Of a stretch of 64,000 nt of DNA, positions 10,482-20,305 are shown in pieces. This DNA is from Scilla litardierei (taxonomy: Eukaryota > Streptophyta > Magnoliopsida > Asparagales > Asparagaceae). Under the pieces are notes generated by a model. It was not told the origin of the DNA. It saw nothing but the letters and a program-made list of their open reading frames with translations, and did no database searches. The first letter of the stretch is position 1, and every line of letters starts with the position of its first letter. A program made the position numbers and the translations under genes. The stretch covers positions 80,104,422-80,168,421 of the forward strand of contig CM061140.1 of NCBI GenBank assembly GCA_030789695.1. Reading direction: 5' to 3'.

Positions 10482-10829
10482 TTAATGCGGGATGTTTGGT
10501 GCATATGAGATGCACCCATCAAACTTTCCGGGGAGAACGCTTGGATTCGGAAGTTGCGGTGGCGTGTTCTCCCGCGGTGGTCTCTTGTCTCGATTAGTGT
10601 TGGGGGGAGGCTCCCCCAAGCTAGCATTTGCTCCGGTCAACGGCTTTACCGGTGACACCGATTTTCGTAGCGGCGGAGCTTTCTTCGGAAACTTTTGTTT
10701 CGAGAGCTTGCGGAGCTCTCGAATCCTTGCGACATCAGCGTCGCCTTCATCATTTTCAGCGGAGAGGTCGGGGGAATCATCTATCTTCTCATCTTGGCCT
10801 AAATCCGGGCCTTCATCAAAATCCTCATC
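10482..10829 (-). pseudogene. Frameshifted C-terminal extension of gag-protease (B)
   Basis: An open stretch of 115 codons plus TAA on the minus strand, in a different frame from the main ORF and overlapping its last 11 codons. It starts acidic (DEDFDEGPDLG) and becomes Lys/Pro-rich. The join looks like a small indel near 10830. It contains AGCTTGGGGGAG at 10611-10625, a polypurine-like tract; a similar tract sits at the same place in element D (27638-27650). Either a lost C-terminus or a frameshift-expressed tail. Confidence 0.5.
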
Positions 10830-13252
10830 GAAAAGAGCGCCGATCGAGTGGGGATCGCCTCTTCTATCACCTCATCAAGGAGGTCCATGTAGTCAAGTTC
10901 CTCGTGGTAAGGCATCTGTTTCATAGCCTTAGGAATGTGAAGCTCCACCTCGATGTTGCCGACATTCAAAGTTAGGGTACCTTCTCGCACGTCGACAATC
11001 ACTCCGGCGGTGGCGAGGAACGAGCGTCCAAGTATCAATGAAGTATCTCCCTCCTCCTTAACGTCCATGATCACGAAGTCACATGGCAAGCATATTCCCC
11101 CCGGGACTTGTAGCGGGATGTCTTCGGCTATCCCTACCGGCCTTGTTATTCGCCCATCGGCCAATTGTATCCGCATGTCGGTAGGTTTCAACTTCGTCCC
11201 GGTGTTTAGCCTTAAGAACATGGAGAGAGGCATGAGGCTCACACTAGCCCCTAGATCTACCAACGCCTTTTGAAGAGGGACGCCGCCCAAGGTGCAAGGA
11301 ATCCGAAAACTCCCCGGGTCTTTAAATTTGGCCGGCTCCTTCTCTCTCTTGGTGAACCAAGAGACCTCCTCGGCTAGCATAATCTTCTCCTTCCTCTTTC
11401 TCCCCGAAATCAAGTCCTTTAAGAATTTAGCATATGTGGGGATCTCCACGATGGCGCCGAGGAAGGGAATGTTGAGGCTAACTCCTCTAAGATACTCGAG
11501 AAACTTTGCTAGCCTTTTCACCATTTTCGCTCTAGCAAACCTTTGGGGAAATGGGACCGGTGGCATGAAGCGCCTTTCCTCAATCAATTGCTCCGCTCTA
11601 GATTTCTCCTTTTCTTGTGGCTCTTCCTCCTTATCATCTTCAACTACCGGCTCAATTGGCTCCAAGCTTTCCTCCACGGGCTCCTCGGTAGGAATCATAG
11701 CGGGGGAGGTATCCTTCCCGCCTCTAGTAATAACGGCAACTACGGCATTGATGTGGCCGGTGTTGCCCCGTGGGTTTTGCTCGGGTTGCGCCGGCAATCG
11801 TTGAGCGTTCCGATTGAGCAACGCCAATTGCTCCGATATTTGAGCCACAACGGTATTAAGGGAGTCTTGCCCCGCCTTCAAGGTAGCATTGACCTTATTT
11901 TGCTCGACCATAAACGCCTCCACTCTAGCTTCGAAGTCGGATCGTTGTTGAGCTTGTGGAGGGTTTTGATTTTGATTCCTCCACCCTTGGTTGTATCCGG
12001 GCGGCCTATATGGTGGAACTTGTTGCTTCGGATGGAAATTTTGTTGTGGAGGCCCCCTCGGCGGATAGTGTTGTTGTTGGGGTGGTGGTGGTCGAGCTTG
12101 TTGAGGTGGTTGTTGTGGCGGGTTCAAAGATCCTTCATTGTTGGCGTAAGAGAATCCGGGATGATTTCTTGTGGCCGGATTGGCCCAATATCCTTGGTTC
12201 CCCGCGACATATTGTACTTGCTCTAATGATCCTTCTCCTTGCTCTCCTCCCGCATACATGGCTTGAGATTGGTCTTGCCAATCACACATTTGGTTCGTTG
12301 GAGCGGAGGTGGAAGGGGTTCCTTGGGGCTCCGTGATAAACTTCTCCAATCTCTCCACTACCTTGTGGAGAGAATCAAACTTGCTCGTAAGCTCCGCTAC
12401 GGCCTTCGTCTCATAGATACTAGTTGGCTTCAAGGAGGACGTGGAGTGTCCTCGCTCTTCGCCCCATTGTTGGTTGTTTGAGGCCATCTCCTCAATTAGG
12501 GCCGTAGCTTCCTCGGGAGTCTTTGACAAGATAGCACCATTCGCCGCGGCATCAATAATTTGTTTGGTCCCCGGTTGGAGACCGTTGTAGAAGCTATGAA
12601 CTAGCTCCCAATCTTCAATGCTATGATGCGGGCATTGATGCTGCAAATCCTTAAAACGCTCCCAAGCCTCATAGAGCGTCTCCTGGGGTCCTTGCTTGAA
12701 GGACATGAGAGCGCTCCGGATCTTCACCGTCTTGGATGGCGGATAGAACTTGTCAATGAATGCACTTGCCAACTCGTCCCAAGAGGTAAAGACTCCGTCA
12801 GCCTGCGTCCTCAACCAATAGAGTGCCTTGTCCTTTAGCGTGAAGGGGAAGAGACATAGTCTGATGGCATCGATGGAGACCCCCGGCATCTGAAATGTGG
12901 CGCACTTCGACAAGAACAATTGGATGTGGTAGTGAGGATTTTCATGGGCATTCCCATGAAATGGATCATGCTGCATCAGAACCACTAGTCCAGTCTTTAG
13001 CTCGATGTTCTTGTCGGCCGCCAACTCCGGCACGGCAATGGATGAGGTCGTAGAAGAGGTCTTAGGCCGGAGCCTATCTCGAATAGAAATTATCCTCGCC
13101 ATCCTTGCCGCTAATTGGTCCGCAGTTTCCGGGTTGGTCATAAACCGCCCTTCCGGATTTTGTCTCCTTTCCGCTCTAAGTCTCCGCGCGGTACGTTCAA
13201 TCTCGGGATCAAATAATATGGCTTCAGGGTCCGCCGTAGATCTCGTGTACAT
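10799..13252 (-). CDS. gag-pro: Gag-protease polyprotein, intact (element B)
   Basis: An 817-residue ORF with no internal stop. The N-terminal third matches the plant retrotransposon gag pattern (LFPFTLKDKALYWL, then a WERFKDL...CPHH block, about residues 130-230), which forms the particle that packages element RNA. The middle is Pro/Gln-rich and I see no CCHC zinc knuckle. A conserved block (VPFPQRFARAKM) precedes an aspartic protease with ALVDLGASVSLMP near residue 663 and an ILGRSFLATAGV motif. DLGAS in place of the usual DTGA is common in Athila-type proteases. The frame ends before any RT. The ATG is preceded by the short leader and primer site at 13383-13399. Sequence quality suggests recent activity if polymerase is supplied in trans. 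Confidence 0.9.
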   Translation of the reverse strand: MYTRSTADPEAILFDPEIERTARRLRAERRQNPEGRFMTNPETADQLAARMARIISIRDRLRPKTSSTTSSIAVPELAADKNIELKTGLVVLMQHDPFHGNAHENPHYHIQLFLSKCATFQMPGVSIDAIRLCLFPFTLKDKALYWLRTQADGVFTSWDELASAFIDKFYPPSKTVKIRSALMSFKQGPQETLYEAWERFKDLQHQCPHHSIEDWELVHSFYNGLQPGTKQIIDAAANGAILSKTPEEATALIEEMASNNQQWGEERGHSTSSLKPTSIYETKAVAELTSKFDSLHKVVERLEKFITEPQGTPSTSAPTNQMCDWQDQSQAMYAGGEQGEGSLEQVQYVAGNQGYWANPATRNHPGFSYANNEGSLNPPQQPPQQARPPPPQQQHYPPRGPPQQNFHPKQQVPPYRPPGYNQGWRNQNQNPPQAQQRSDFEARVEAFMVEQNKVNATLKAGQDSLNTVVAQISEQLALLNRNAQRLPAQPEQNPRGNTGHINAVVAVITRGGKDTSPAMIPTEEPVEESLEPIEPVVEDDKEEEPQEKEKSRAEQLIEERRFMPPVPFPQRFARAKMVKRLAKFLEYLRGVSLNIPFLGAIVEIPTYAKFLKDLISGRKRKEKIMLAEEVSWFTKREKEPAKFKDPGSFRIPCTLGGVPLQKALVDLGASVSLMPLSMFLRLNTGTKLKPTDMRIQLADGRITRPVGIAEDIPLQVPGGICLPCDFVIMDVKEEGDTSLILGRSFLATAGVIVDVREGTLTLNVGNIEVELHIPKAMKQMPYHEELDYMDLLDEVIEEAIPTRSALFSMRILMKARI

Positions 13253-13382
13253 GCACAGGGGAAACAGAGTTTCAAAGAAATGATTAGTACCGTGGAAGGG
13301 TTAGGTAGAAATAAAGAAATAGAAATAATAAGAATAATAAAAAAAGAAATAGCTAGGGTGAATAAATCAAACGCAATCGCCT

Positions 13383-13399
13383 CCCCGGCAACGGCGCCA
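13383..13399 (-). other. Primer binding site, tRNA-Asp type (B)
   Basis: Minus strand TGGCGCCGTTGCCGGGG lies 6 bases after the 5' LTR. This is the standard Athila/Tat primer site, complementary to the 3' end of tRNA-Asp. Confidence 0.9.
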
Positions 13400-13766
13400 A
13401 AAACTTGATCGCTCCGGGACGTAACCCAAAAGAACGGTTGTAGTTTTACCGCAAGTGCACGGTGTAGCAGCGAGCGAGTTATCGAACACAGGGAGGACGA
13501 ATGACCATGCTTGTTCCGATCAACCTGGCTATTTAAGAAGAGAGAAATTTGCCTTTGGCGATCCTGTCATAATCGTCAGACAATGTACGGAAATATCAAA
13601 TCAAATAAAGAACGTCTAGGGAGTGGGGAATTCCCGCTACTCACCGTATTTCGTAAAAGTAGTTCATTGGTATCAAAGTTGCTAGAATAAGATTTTGGAT
13701 GAACTAGTTGCAACTGAATGTAGAACCAAGCTCACGCTCTCGCGCTGTAGCCGGTCTATAGCTATC

Positions 13767-14068
13767 CTAGGCTCGGGTCCAACCTCTTGCAAACCCTAGC
13801 CTAGAGAAACTAGCATTAGGATCAACATCATCGTTCAATCGCGCACCGAGCCCAATCTCTTGCAAACTCGGCCCGCGACCTAGTTTGGGATAGTTCCTAC
13901 CCGTCCAATCTCTTGCAAACGGGTATTGGCGTGGAATTGGAACCGGAAACCCTAGTATCAGTCCAATCTCTTGCAAACCGATACTACGGAAATTCGACTC
14001 CAACCCAATTCGGATTTCTAGGGTTTCCTATCGAATTAGGATCCAATCTCTTGCAAATCCCAATCGAT
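13767..14068 (-). other. Five-hairpin array with constant loop (5' LTR copy)
   Basis: Same five hairpins as 3779-4080. Changes in the stems between the two LTRs keep pairing. Hairpin 3 has ACCCG/CGGGT here and ACCTG/CAGGT in the other LTR. In hairpins 4 and 5 a single change turns a G-C pair into a G-U pair on the minus (transcribed) strand. It would lie in the RNA leader upstream of the primer site. Confidence 0.8.
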
Positions 14069-14456
14069 GTGAATTCCTAGCCATCTGTAGTAAATTGATC
14101 CCAATCTAATCCCTAGTAGCAATTCTAGCAAAATTCCTACCAATTCATCACAATCATGAAATAGGGCTTGTAGGGTTCATCCCCACGCCCCAAGACGTGG
14201 CGACTACTCACAATTCATAGCAAGATCACAGAAATAATCAATGAAATAAGCAATAGAATTCATCACAATATTGAGATATGCAATAAAAATAGAATTTTTA
14301 GAGAAGAGAAAAGCAAACCAATGGAGTTCTTCAATTAATCCAACAAAAATCCAACTTTGTCTCCTCTTCAATCACAAGAATAAAACTAAAAAGCTAATCT
14401 AAAAAGCTGCAAAAAATCTAAGAGAGAGGCTCCTCAAACTAGGGTAAAAACAGGGG

Positions 14457-14463
14457 TTAAATA
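14457..14463 (-). promoter_or_regulatory. TATA-like box of 5' LTR (B)
   Basis: Minus strand GGGGGCTATTTAACCCC, about 85 bp past the palindrome array. The same box in C reads GGTATTTAGCCCC. Assigned by position; the transcription start is not known. Confidence 0.45.
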
Positions 14464-14546
14464 GCCCCCAAAATCGTCCAAAAACTGTGACCAAAATACC
14501 CCTGCACAGCCTGTTTTCCGCAATTTTCGCTACAGGCAGCGCGTCG

Positions 14547-14927
14547 CACTCGGCCGAGTGACAAAAGTCGCTCGGCCGAGTGAAAACCCTGTAATTTTCC
14601 AGTAAGTCTCGATCTTCAGGGGTCTTCACTTCGGGGGCGGCTCGGCCGAGTGAGTTGTCGTCACTCGGCCGATGGCTTCATGGTACTCGGGCGGACGGGA
14701 TTATCCACTCGGCCGAGTGGGTCTTCTGAAGCTCAGGCAGCCGAAAAACAGTAACTTGGAGATTTTTGAAGGGCTTCGTCTGGGCGCCACTCGGGCGGAC
14801 GGGGTCTCGTCACTCGGCCGATGTGGTCTCTGTCGCTCGGCCGAGTGCACATATAAATCGTGTCTGCTCTGGTCGGCCGAGCAGTGTCTCGCTGGTCGGC
14901 CGAGTGACTCCTTCACTCGGCCGAGTG
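14547..14927 (-). promoter_or_regulatory. CTCGGCCGAG palindrome array in 5' LTR of B
   Basis: Copy of the array at 4559-4939, about twelve units. It sits in U3 upstream of the TATA-like box. Confidence 0.8.
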
Positions 14928-15222
14928 GGACACAAAAAATGCCCAGATTGCTTATTTTGGCCTCCTCGTCGCTCCTGTGACGTCTGTTCTTCTTCCGCTC
15001 CTCTCCAACAGCAAAATACCCCTCGGGGAGGTCGTCGGTGACCGTCTGGAGTAAGCGCATCTCGAGATCACTCCAAATCGCGCCAAATCACCTGAAATGC
15101 GACAAAAACAACAAATCGTGAAAAGCATCGCAATATCGTCGATATATCGTGAAAAACATGATTTGGGCGATCTAAATGGCATGCAAACATGCGGTAAAAT
15201 GGTGTAAAATAAGGAGTGATCA

Positions 15223-15227
15223 ATGGC
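15223..15227 (+). repeat. Target-site duplication of element B, right copy (ATGGC)
   Basis: Directly follows GTGATCA at the LTR end and matches 3413-3417. Confidence 0.9.
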
Positions 15228-15292
15228 CTCCCTCCGCCTGCTGCAACGCGCGGTGATCGGATGCCCAGATGCACACCCGGGCACGCGACTCG
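15228..15292 (+). repeat. 3' LTR of element A, second piece
   Basis: About 65 bp of sequence with the same C-rich character as 3240-3417, between the end of B and the start of C-type LTR sequence. Most simply the continuation of A's LTR. The right edge is approximate because C lacks its LTR terminus. Confidence 0.5.
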
Positions 15293-15614
15293 CTAGTCTT
15301 ACCGCAAGCGCACGGTGTAGTGGTGAGCGGGTATCGAACACGAGGAGGCCAAATGACAGTGTCTTCTTCAACTCACCTGGCTATAAGAATAGTCTAGAAA
15401 TATTCGCAATAAAGCGGTCACAGTCGTTCAATGGTATAAAAGAAATATCAAATTAATAAAGACGCCTAGGGGTAGGGAATCCCCGCTACAAACCGTATCT
15501 CGTCATTGTGATTCGTATGTGTCACAATTGCTAGACTTGAAATTCAGGTGAACTAGTTGCAACTAAATGTAGAACCAAGCTCACGCTCTCGTGCTATTAC
15601 CGGTCTATAGCAAA

Positions 15615-15914
15615 CCTAGGGTATGGTCCAATCTCTTGCAAACCCTAACCTAGGCAAACTAGCGTGAAGAACAACATCATCGTTCAATCGTATCCCGAGC
15701 CCACTCTCGTGCAAACTCGAGCTACGACCTAGGTTGGGATAGTTCCTACCCGTCCAATCTCTTGCAAACGGGTATTGGTATAGAATTGCAATCGAAAACC
15801 CTAGTTTCGGTCCAATCTCTTGCAAACCGATTCCGGAGAAATCCAATTGTAACCCAATTCGAATTTCTAGGGCTTCCTATCGAGTTGGGATCCAATCTCT
15901 TGCAAATCCCAATC
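15615..15914 (-). other. Five-hairpin constant-loop array (C)
   Basis: Five copies of the CCAATCTCTTGCAAA loop (plus-strand reading), one altered to CCACTCTCGTGCAAA. Flanking stems include TAGGGT/ACCCTA, CGAG/CTCG, ACCCG/CGGGT and TTGGGA/TCCCAA. The fourth stem is shortened to four pairs. Confidence 0.7.
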
Positions 15915-16392
15915 GGTATGAATCCCTAGCTATTCGTATTAAATCAATCCCAAACCAACCCTAATCAATTCTAGCAATAATTTCACCAATTCATCTCAAA
16001 TTAGAAATAGGGTTCGTAGGGTTCATCCCTACGCCCTAAGGCGGTAAAACTACTCACAATTCATAATGAAATTCAATAGAAATTCACAAATAAAATCAAT
16101 AGAATTCATTGCAATATTCAATATATCAATAAAAATGGAGTTTTTGATGGAGAGAGAGACAAACCAATGGAGAACTAATAGCATCCAACAAAATAACACT
16201 TTTCTCTCCCCCCTCAAGAACTAAATCTAATCTCCTAAAAGTAATCTAAAAAGGCTGCAAAAAGCTCTGAAAAAGCTCTCTAAACTAGGTTAAAACTGGG
16301 GCTAAATACCCCCCAAAAACGCCCAAAAAACTGTGACGAAAATGCCCCTGCGCAGCCTCAGAATCGCAGTTTACGCTACAGGCAGCGCGGCT

Positions 16393-16761
16393 CACTCGGC
16401 CGAGTGACAAATGTCATTCGGCCGAGTGACAAACCCTGACAAATTCCAGTAAGTTCGGACTTTTGGGGGTCGGCTCCTTGGGAGTCACTCGGCCGAGTGA
16501 CTTTCTTTGCTTCGGCCGAGGGGACTTCTTCACTCGGCCGAGTCGGAACTCGGGATTCGACTGACAATTTACAGTAACTCTGGACTTTTCGTTGCCGTCG
16601 TCTTGATGCCACTCAGGTGAGTGGGGTCTCCGTGGTTCGGCCGAGTGGGCTGGCGATGCTCGATCGAGTGCACGCTGATAATCTATCTTCTGCGTGTCTG
16701 ATCTGGCCGGCCGAGCGGGCTCTCGATGTTCGGACGAGTGACTCCTTCACTCGGCCGAGTG
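16393..16761 (-). promoter_or_regulatory. CTCGGCCGAG palindrome array (C LTR)
   Basis: Roughly nine full or partial CACTCGGCCGAGTG units, several decayed. Same position as the array in B. Confidence 0.7.
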
Positions 16762-17056
16762 ACATGCTTAAAATGCCCAAACTTCGTGTTTTTGCTCCCT
16801 CGTCGCTCCTACGACGTTCTTTCTTCTTCCACTCCTCTCCAATAGCAAAATTCCCCTCGAAGGAGTCACGGGTGACATCCCGGAGTGGGTGCATCTCAGA
16901 ATCACTCCAAATCGCTCGAAATCTCCTGAAATTCGACAAAAACAAGAAATCATGAAAAGCATCGCAATATTGCCGAAAAATCGTAAAAATCGCGATTCGA
17001 TCTATCAAAATGGCATGCAATCATGCAGAAAAAAGGTGTAAAATATGGAGTGATCA

Positions 17057-17071
17057 AAATCCCCCAAGCTT
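17057..17071 (-). other. Polypurine tract of element C
   Basis: AAGCTTGGGGGATTT on the minus strand, directly before the LTR, as in B. Confidence 0.75.
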
Positions 17072-19002
17072 ACCTCTTACTCGTCCTCAAGGAAGATGAG
17101 TAAAAAGTGAACCCGGTGGATAAAGAAAATAGAAACGATGGAAAAGTGGAAAATGAAAATAAAACGAAATAGAAATAGAAAACGAAGAGAGAAGATGCTA
17201 GATCATTTTTCTCAGGACGTGGGTTTTGCTTACTCATATATCACGCATCGAATGTAAAACACATGTCAAAGACTTTTATTTCGATATCATAGTATAATGG
17301 TGCATTTGAAATAGAAAACCCCAAAATATCAGAATAGCATGAAACATGGAATCATTCTAGGATTAGCATCGTCTGAAGCATCTAAAGCAGTATGCACAAC
17401 CATATATCACACACTTTTCAATTGAATGCTTTCTATAAGGAGTATAAGAGATATCACACAATAGAGTAGTAAGAATAGAAAAGTGTGGTTTTCATGAAAT
17501 GAATGCTAAGCGTAGATTTCTGGATTTCGTGAAACTTTAAGCAATCTCACCGAGTATAAAATATTACTTAGCCTAGGTTGTCATGCACCGTCAAGTAGTC
17601 ACTCTCTCACACATCATAGGATCCTCTCCCCCAAGCTTATCCATAAGTGTGGTGGCATATACAAAACAATATTTACATTCCCCGTTTCTTATGAAGCTCC
17701 AAAAGTCAAAGAAAATAAAAAAAGCAAAAGAGGGAAGAAAGATAGAAAGGGTATGAGATGGGATCGTTTTCAAACTTCTTTTCTCGTTTCATTTCTTATT
17801 CTCAAATCTTTTTCTTTTTCTTTTTCCTTCTTTTTTTTATTTATTTTATATTTTTTTTTGAATAACATATATACACAAATGATCCCAAATCAAAGAGAAG
17901 GATATACAAGTATTTTTTTTCTTTGGGTTTTGGGGAATTTGGAGCATGTGATATAATAACGGGGGAATGCCAATAATAGAATTGCTAAGGGGAGATTCAC
18001 CAATGAATTTAAAATAGAGAAATAATGTTCAAGATATGTGGAGAAAGAAATAAATATATCTCTCAGTTCACTCTATAGGACGTGCATGACAACTTCAGCA
18101 GGGTAATCTAATCTACTCAGTTTGATCTCAAAAAGTAAACTAATCCAGATTTATCAATGCTAGCAAACATTCAATCAACCCGAAGTGAAGCGTACAAATC
18201 ATGCAATAAGAAGTGATATGAGAAAAGAAAGCAGTACTCCAGATATAAGCATCAATGCGTGAATCTTGGTGTGTTTTCTACGATAGCATACATATGAATC
18301 ATCAGACATCGGCTAATAATAGAATTTCATCCATTTTCATACGGAAAAAGAAGTGGGTTACTATTTCTAAATGCATACAGGACATAGCATATGATATCAG
18401 AAACAAAAGCTATGACATGACAAAATTAGCATGCATATAGAGAAAAGCTAACACCACGTCATCATCATCACAGAAAAATCATCTCTAGCAAAAGATGAAA
18501 GAAATAAAGATAAAGAAAAACGAGACTATTCACAATGCAACACACAAAGAAAATAAGAAAAAACGTGATGCATGGTAAAAAATGAAAAAGTGATGAAAAA
18601 TGGGTGCAAAAGCGAAAAAACATGAAAAAAAACTAAAAATAAAGGTGATAAAAGCAAAAAGTGTGAGAACTCACTCCCCCAAGCTAAAGTGCACAGTGTC
18701 CTCAATGTGCAAAGTGTGGCACACCGAGAGACGTGAAATGGGCTGGGAGGGTGAGGATGCATGCATGATAAAAAAAAGTAAAAATAAAAAGAAAATATGA
18801 TGATGTGAGCAAAGATGGGAGTGGTGCAGATATGTGTCACCAAAACTAACTCTCCCTCTCTCCCAAAAAAGATATAGAATGATGTGAGCAAGATAGGGAC
18901 AAAAATAGCGCGGGGAGGAGGGGGTGGGCAAAAATCTACCGACAGGACCAGCAGAGAATGGGCAGCATAACGACAAAAAAGATCAATGGCATCAAGGGTG
19001 TG
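17072..19002 (-). other. 3' non-coding region of element C
   Basis: Collinear with 5249-7182 of B and no credible gene. It contains the conserved hairpin (18691-18710, GCACATTG-AGGA-CACTGTGC on the minus strand) followed by AGCTTGGGGGAGT at 18673-18685. Another AAGCTTGGGGGAG tract is at about 17628-17638. Confidence 0.65.
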
Positions 19003-19322
19003 CCTAAGCTGGTGGTGCTGCACCATCTTCGTTTTGTGGCGGAGGTGGAGGTGTTGGTGGGGGTGGTGGTGGTCGTGTCTGCTGGCTGGGTGGCTGTGGG
19101 GGTGGAGGCATCTCGCCAGTATCTGACTCAGGCAAGCCTGAATACTGGGAAGTAGCTCTAGGCGAGTCTGCATGGCTGTGACTGTGGCGGAGAGGGCCCT
19201 GAAATCGCCTCAGAGTCCACTCACTGCCCCCTCTAGAGCACGAATGCTCTGAAGTGAAGAGTCGGGGGAGGGTGGAGCAGGGGGACGCACTGGTCTAGGC
19301 TGAGAAGGTCGGGGCTGTCTGA
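19003..19322 (-). pseudogene. C-terminal remnant of ORF1 (element C)
   Basis: Matches the proline-rich end of B's ORF1: a shared block around CTAGAGCACGAATGCTCT, a related leucine-rich stretch (SIQACLSQIL against QIHYCLTQVL) and a His/Pro-rich tail. The rest of the gene is deleted beyond 19322. Confidence 0.6.
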
Positions 19323-19690
19323 TACTGTCAGATTTGGAGAGTCAGGAGTTCGCACCTGACGCTGTGCCTCTTCCAGCGAAGGACTAGTGGACCCGTACAC
19401 TTTACAGTTTTCTTAGTTTCCTTTCAGACGTTGTAGTTGTTGTGTACGTTTCATTTCCTGTTGCTATTTTAGCCCAGCTGTGGCTTGTTGATTAATTTCG
19501 TGTGAGAACATTAAATCTCTGGATGTGGCTTAAATTCTGAAATGTTTCTGATTGTTCTGATACGCAAATGCAAGAACCTCATCTGTGTTTTTATCACAGC
19601 CGCTTATTGAACTCGAGCTTCACCGCTCTAGTTCAAGCAGACCGCGTAACGCTCTCGCTTCCGGTGTCTTTTCGGAAACGGGGCGTTACA
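19323..19690 (+). repeat. 3' LTR of element A, last piece
   Basis: Ends GGGGCGTTACA at 19690, the inverted match of the TGTAACG start at 2577. With 2577-3417 and 15228-15292 it gives an LTR of about 1.27 kb, normal for this lineage. The left edge is set by where similarity to B's ORF1 stops. Confidence 0.6.
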
Positions 19691-20083
19691 TTGTCTCCTC
19701 GTCTGCATACTCTGTCCTAGTACCTGACGTACAAACACCCAAGAGAAGAGGAGTTGTACGTCAGGCAGAGTTTACAAATGAAATGTAAGAAAACTCTACT
19801 GCAAGGTATATGGAATTTAAAGATAGTTATTAAATGTTGTTTACATGGCAAGTTATAAGATGCGTCAGCATGTCAGTTTATGTAAGCATGGCAGGAAAGT
19901 AAAAGCAGTGCAAGAAAGTAAACGTGACATGGCAATGGCCGTAGCGTGTGCTACCGGCTATAAGACAAGACAAGATTGTGTGTGTTTCTAGGGTTTACAC
20001 CTTAAGGTTAGAGGCAGCTAAACCCTCTAAACTTGCGACCGCTCAACCTAACCCCACCCCAAGTGCACAAGACAATTCTGCAC

Positions 20084-20185
20084 AAAGGGTCACTCTCTCT
20101 GCTAGGAGAGTGCCTTATTCCCCGCAGGTTATCCGTACAAAGGATCACTCTCTCTGCTAGGAGGGTGCCTTATTCTCCGTAGGTT
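20084..20185 (+). repeat. Two tandem ~47-bp units
   Basis: CACTCTCTCTGCTAGGAG followed by RGTGCCTTATTC and a CCGYAGGTT end occurs twice, about 55 bp apart. Each unit can fold, with CACTC opposite GAGTG in the first unit. Confidence 0.7.
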
Positions 20186-20278
20186 CAATACAATTCATGA
20201 ATCATGTTAAATGGCAAGATTAGAATAATGCATGTCCGTTTTAAGATAATTATCAATATGGCAGTTATAGCTTATTGG

Positions 20279-20305
20279 GCCTAGACTTCGTCATCAAGTC
20301 TAGGC
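20279..20305. other. Perfect 10-bp stem hairpin
   Basis: GCCTAGACTT, a 7-base loop, then AAGTCTAGGC. No clear terminator or gene is nearby; function unknown. Confidence 0.6.

Larger units (their letters stand above)
3418..15222 (-). mobile_element. Element B: complete non-autonomous Athila-type Ty3 retrotransposon
   Basis: An 11.8-kb element bounded by two directly repeated LTRs (1816 and 1817 bp) and a 5-bp target duplication. On the minus strand the order is: 5' LTR, tRNA-Asp-type primer site, intact gag-protease, conserved hairpin, palindrome array with TATA-like box, ORF1, long 3' region, polypurine tract, 3' LTR. I find no RT, RNase H or integrase in any frame, so it must use enzymes made elsewhere. 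By eye the LTRs differ at about 21 sites plus one 1-base indel, roughly 1.2 percent, so insertion was recent. It sits inside the LTR of element A. Confidence 0.92.
13406..15222 (-). repeat. 5' LTR of element B
   Basis: 1817 bp, about 99 percent identical to 3418-5233. The minus-strand order from 15222 is: U3 start, palindrome array 14927-14547, TATA-like TATTTAA 14463-14457, five-hairpin array 14068-13767, U5 end next to the primer site. One 1-base indel (an extra A near 15198) separates the LTR lengths. Confidence 0.92.
15293..17056 (-). repeat. 3' LTR of element C
   Basis: Same architecture as B's LTR: U5-type motif near 15299, five constant-loop hairpins (15615-15914), TATA-like box near 16300 and a CTCGGCCGAG array (16393-16761). 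It ends GAGTGATCA at 17056, next to a polypurine tract. The third hairpin stem reads ACCCG/CGGGT, as in B's 5' LTR. Confidence 0.8.
15293..19322 (-). mobile_element. Element C: truncated relative of element B
   Basis: Collinear with B's 3' LTR, 3' region and the C-terminal end of ORF1, but clearly diverged. The LTR lacks the terminal ~35-40 bp at its left edge. The right side stops within ORF1 near 19322, with no second LTR. It is a deletion remnant inside the LTR of A. Confidence 0.75.

Noticed and set aside
10492..12481. Plus-strand ORFs across gag-pro of element B
   Set aside because: Antisense shadows of an intact 817-codon minus-strand ORF with recognisable gag and protease.
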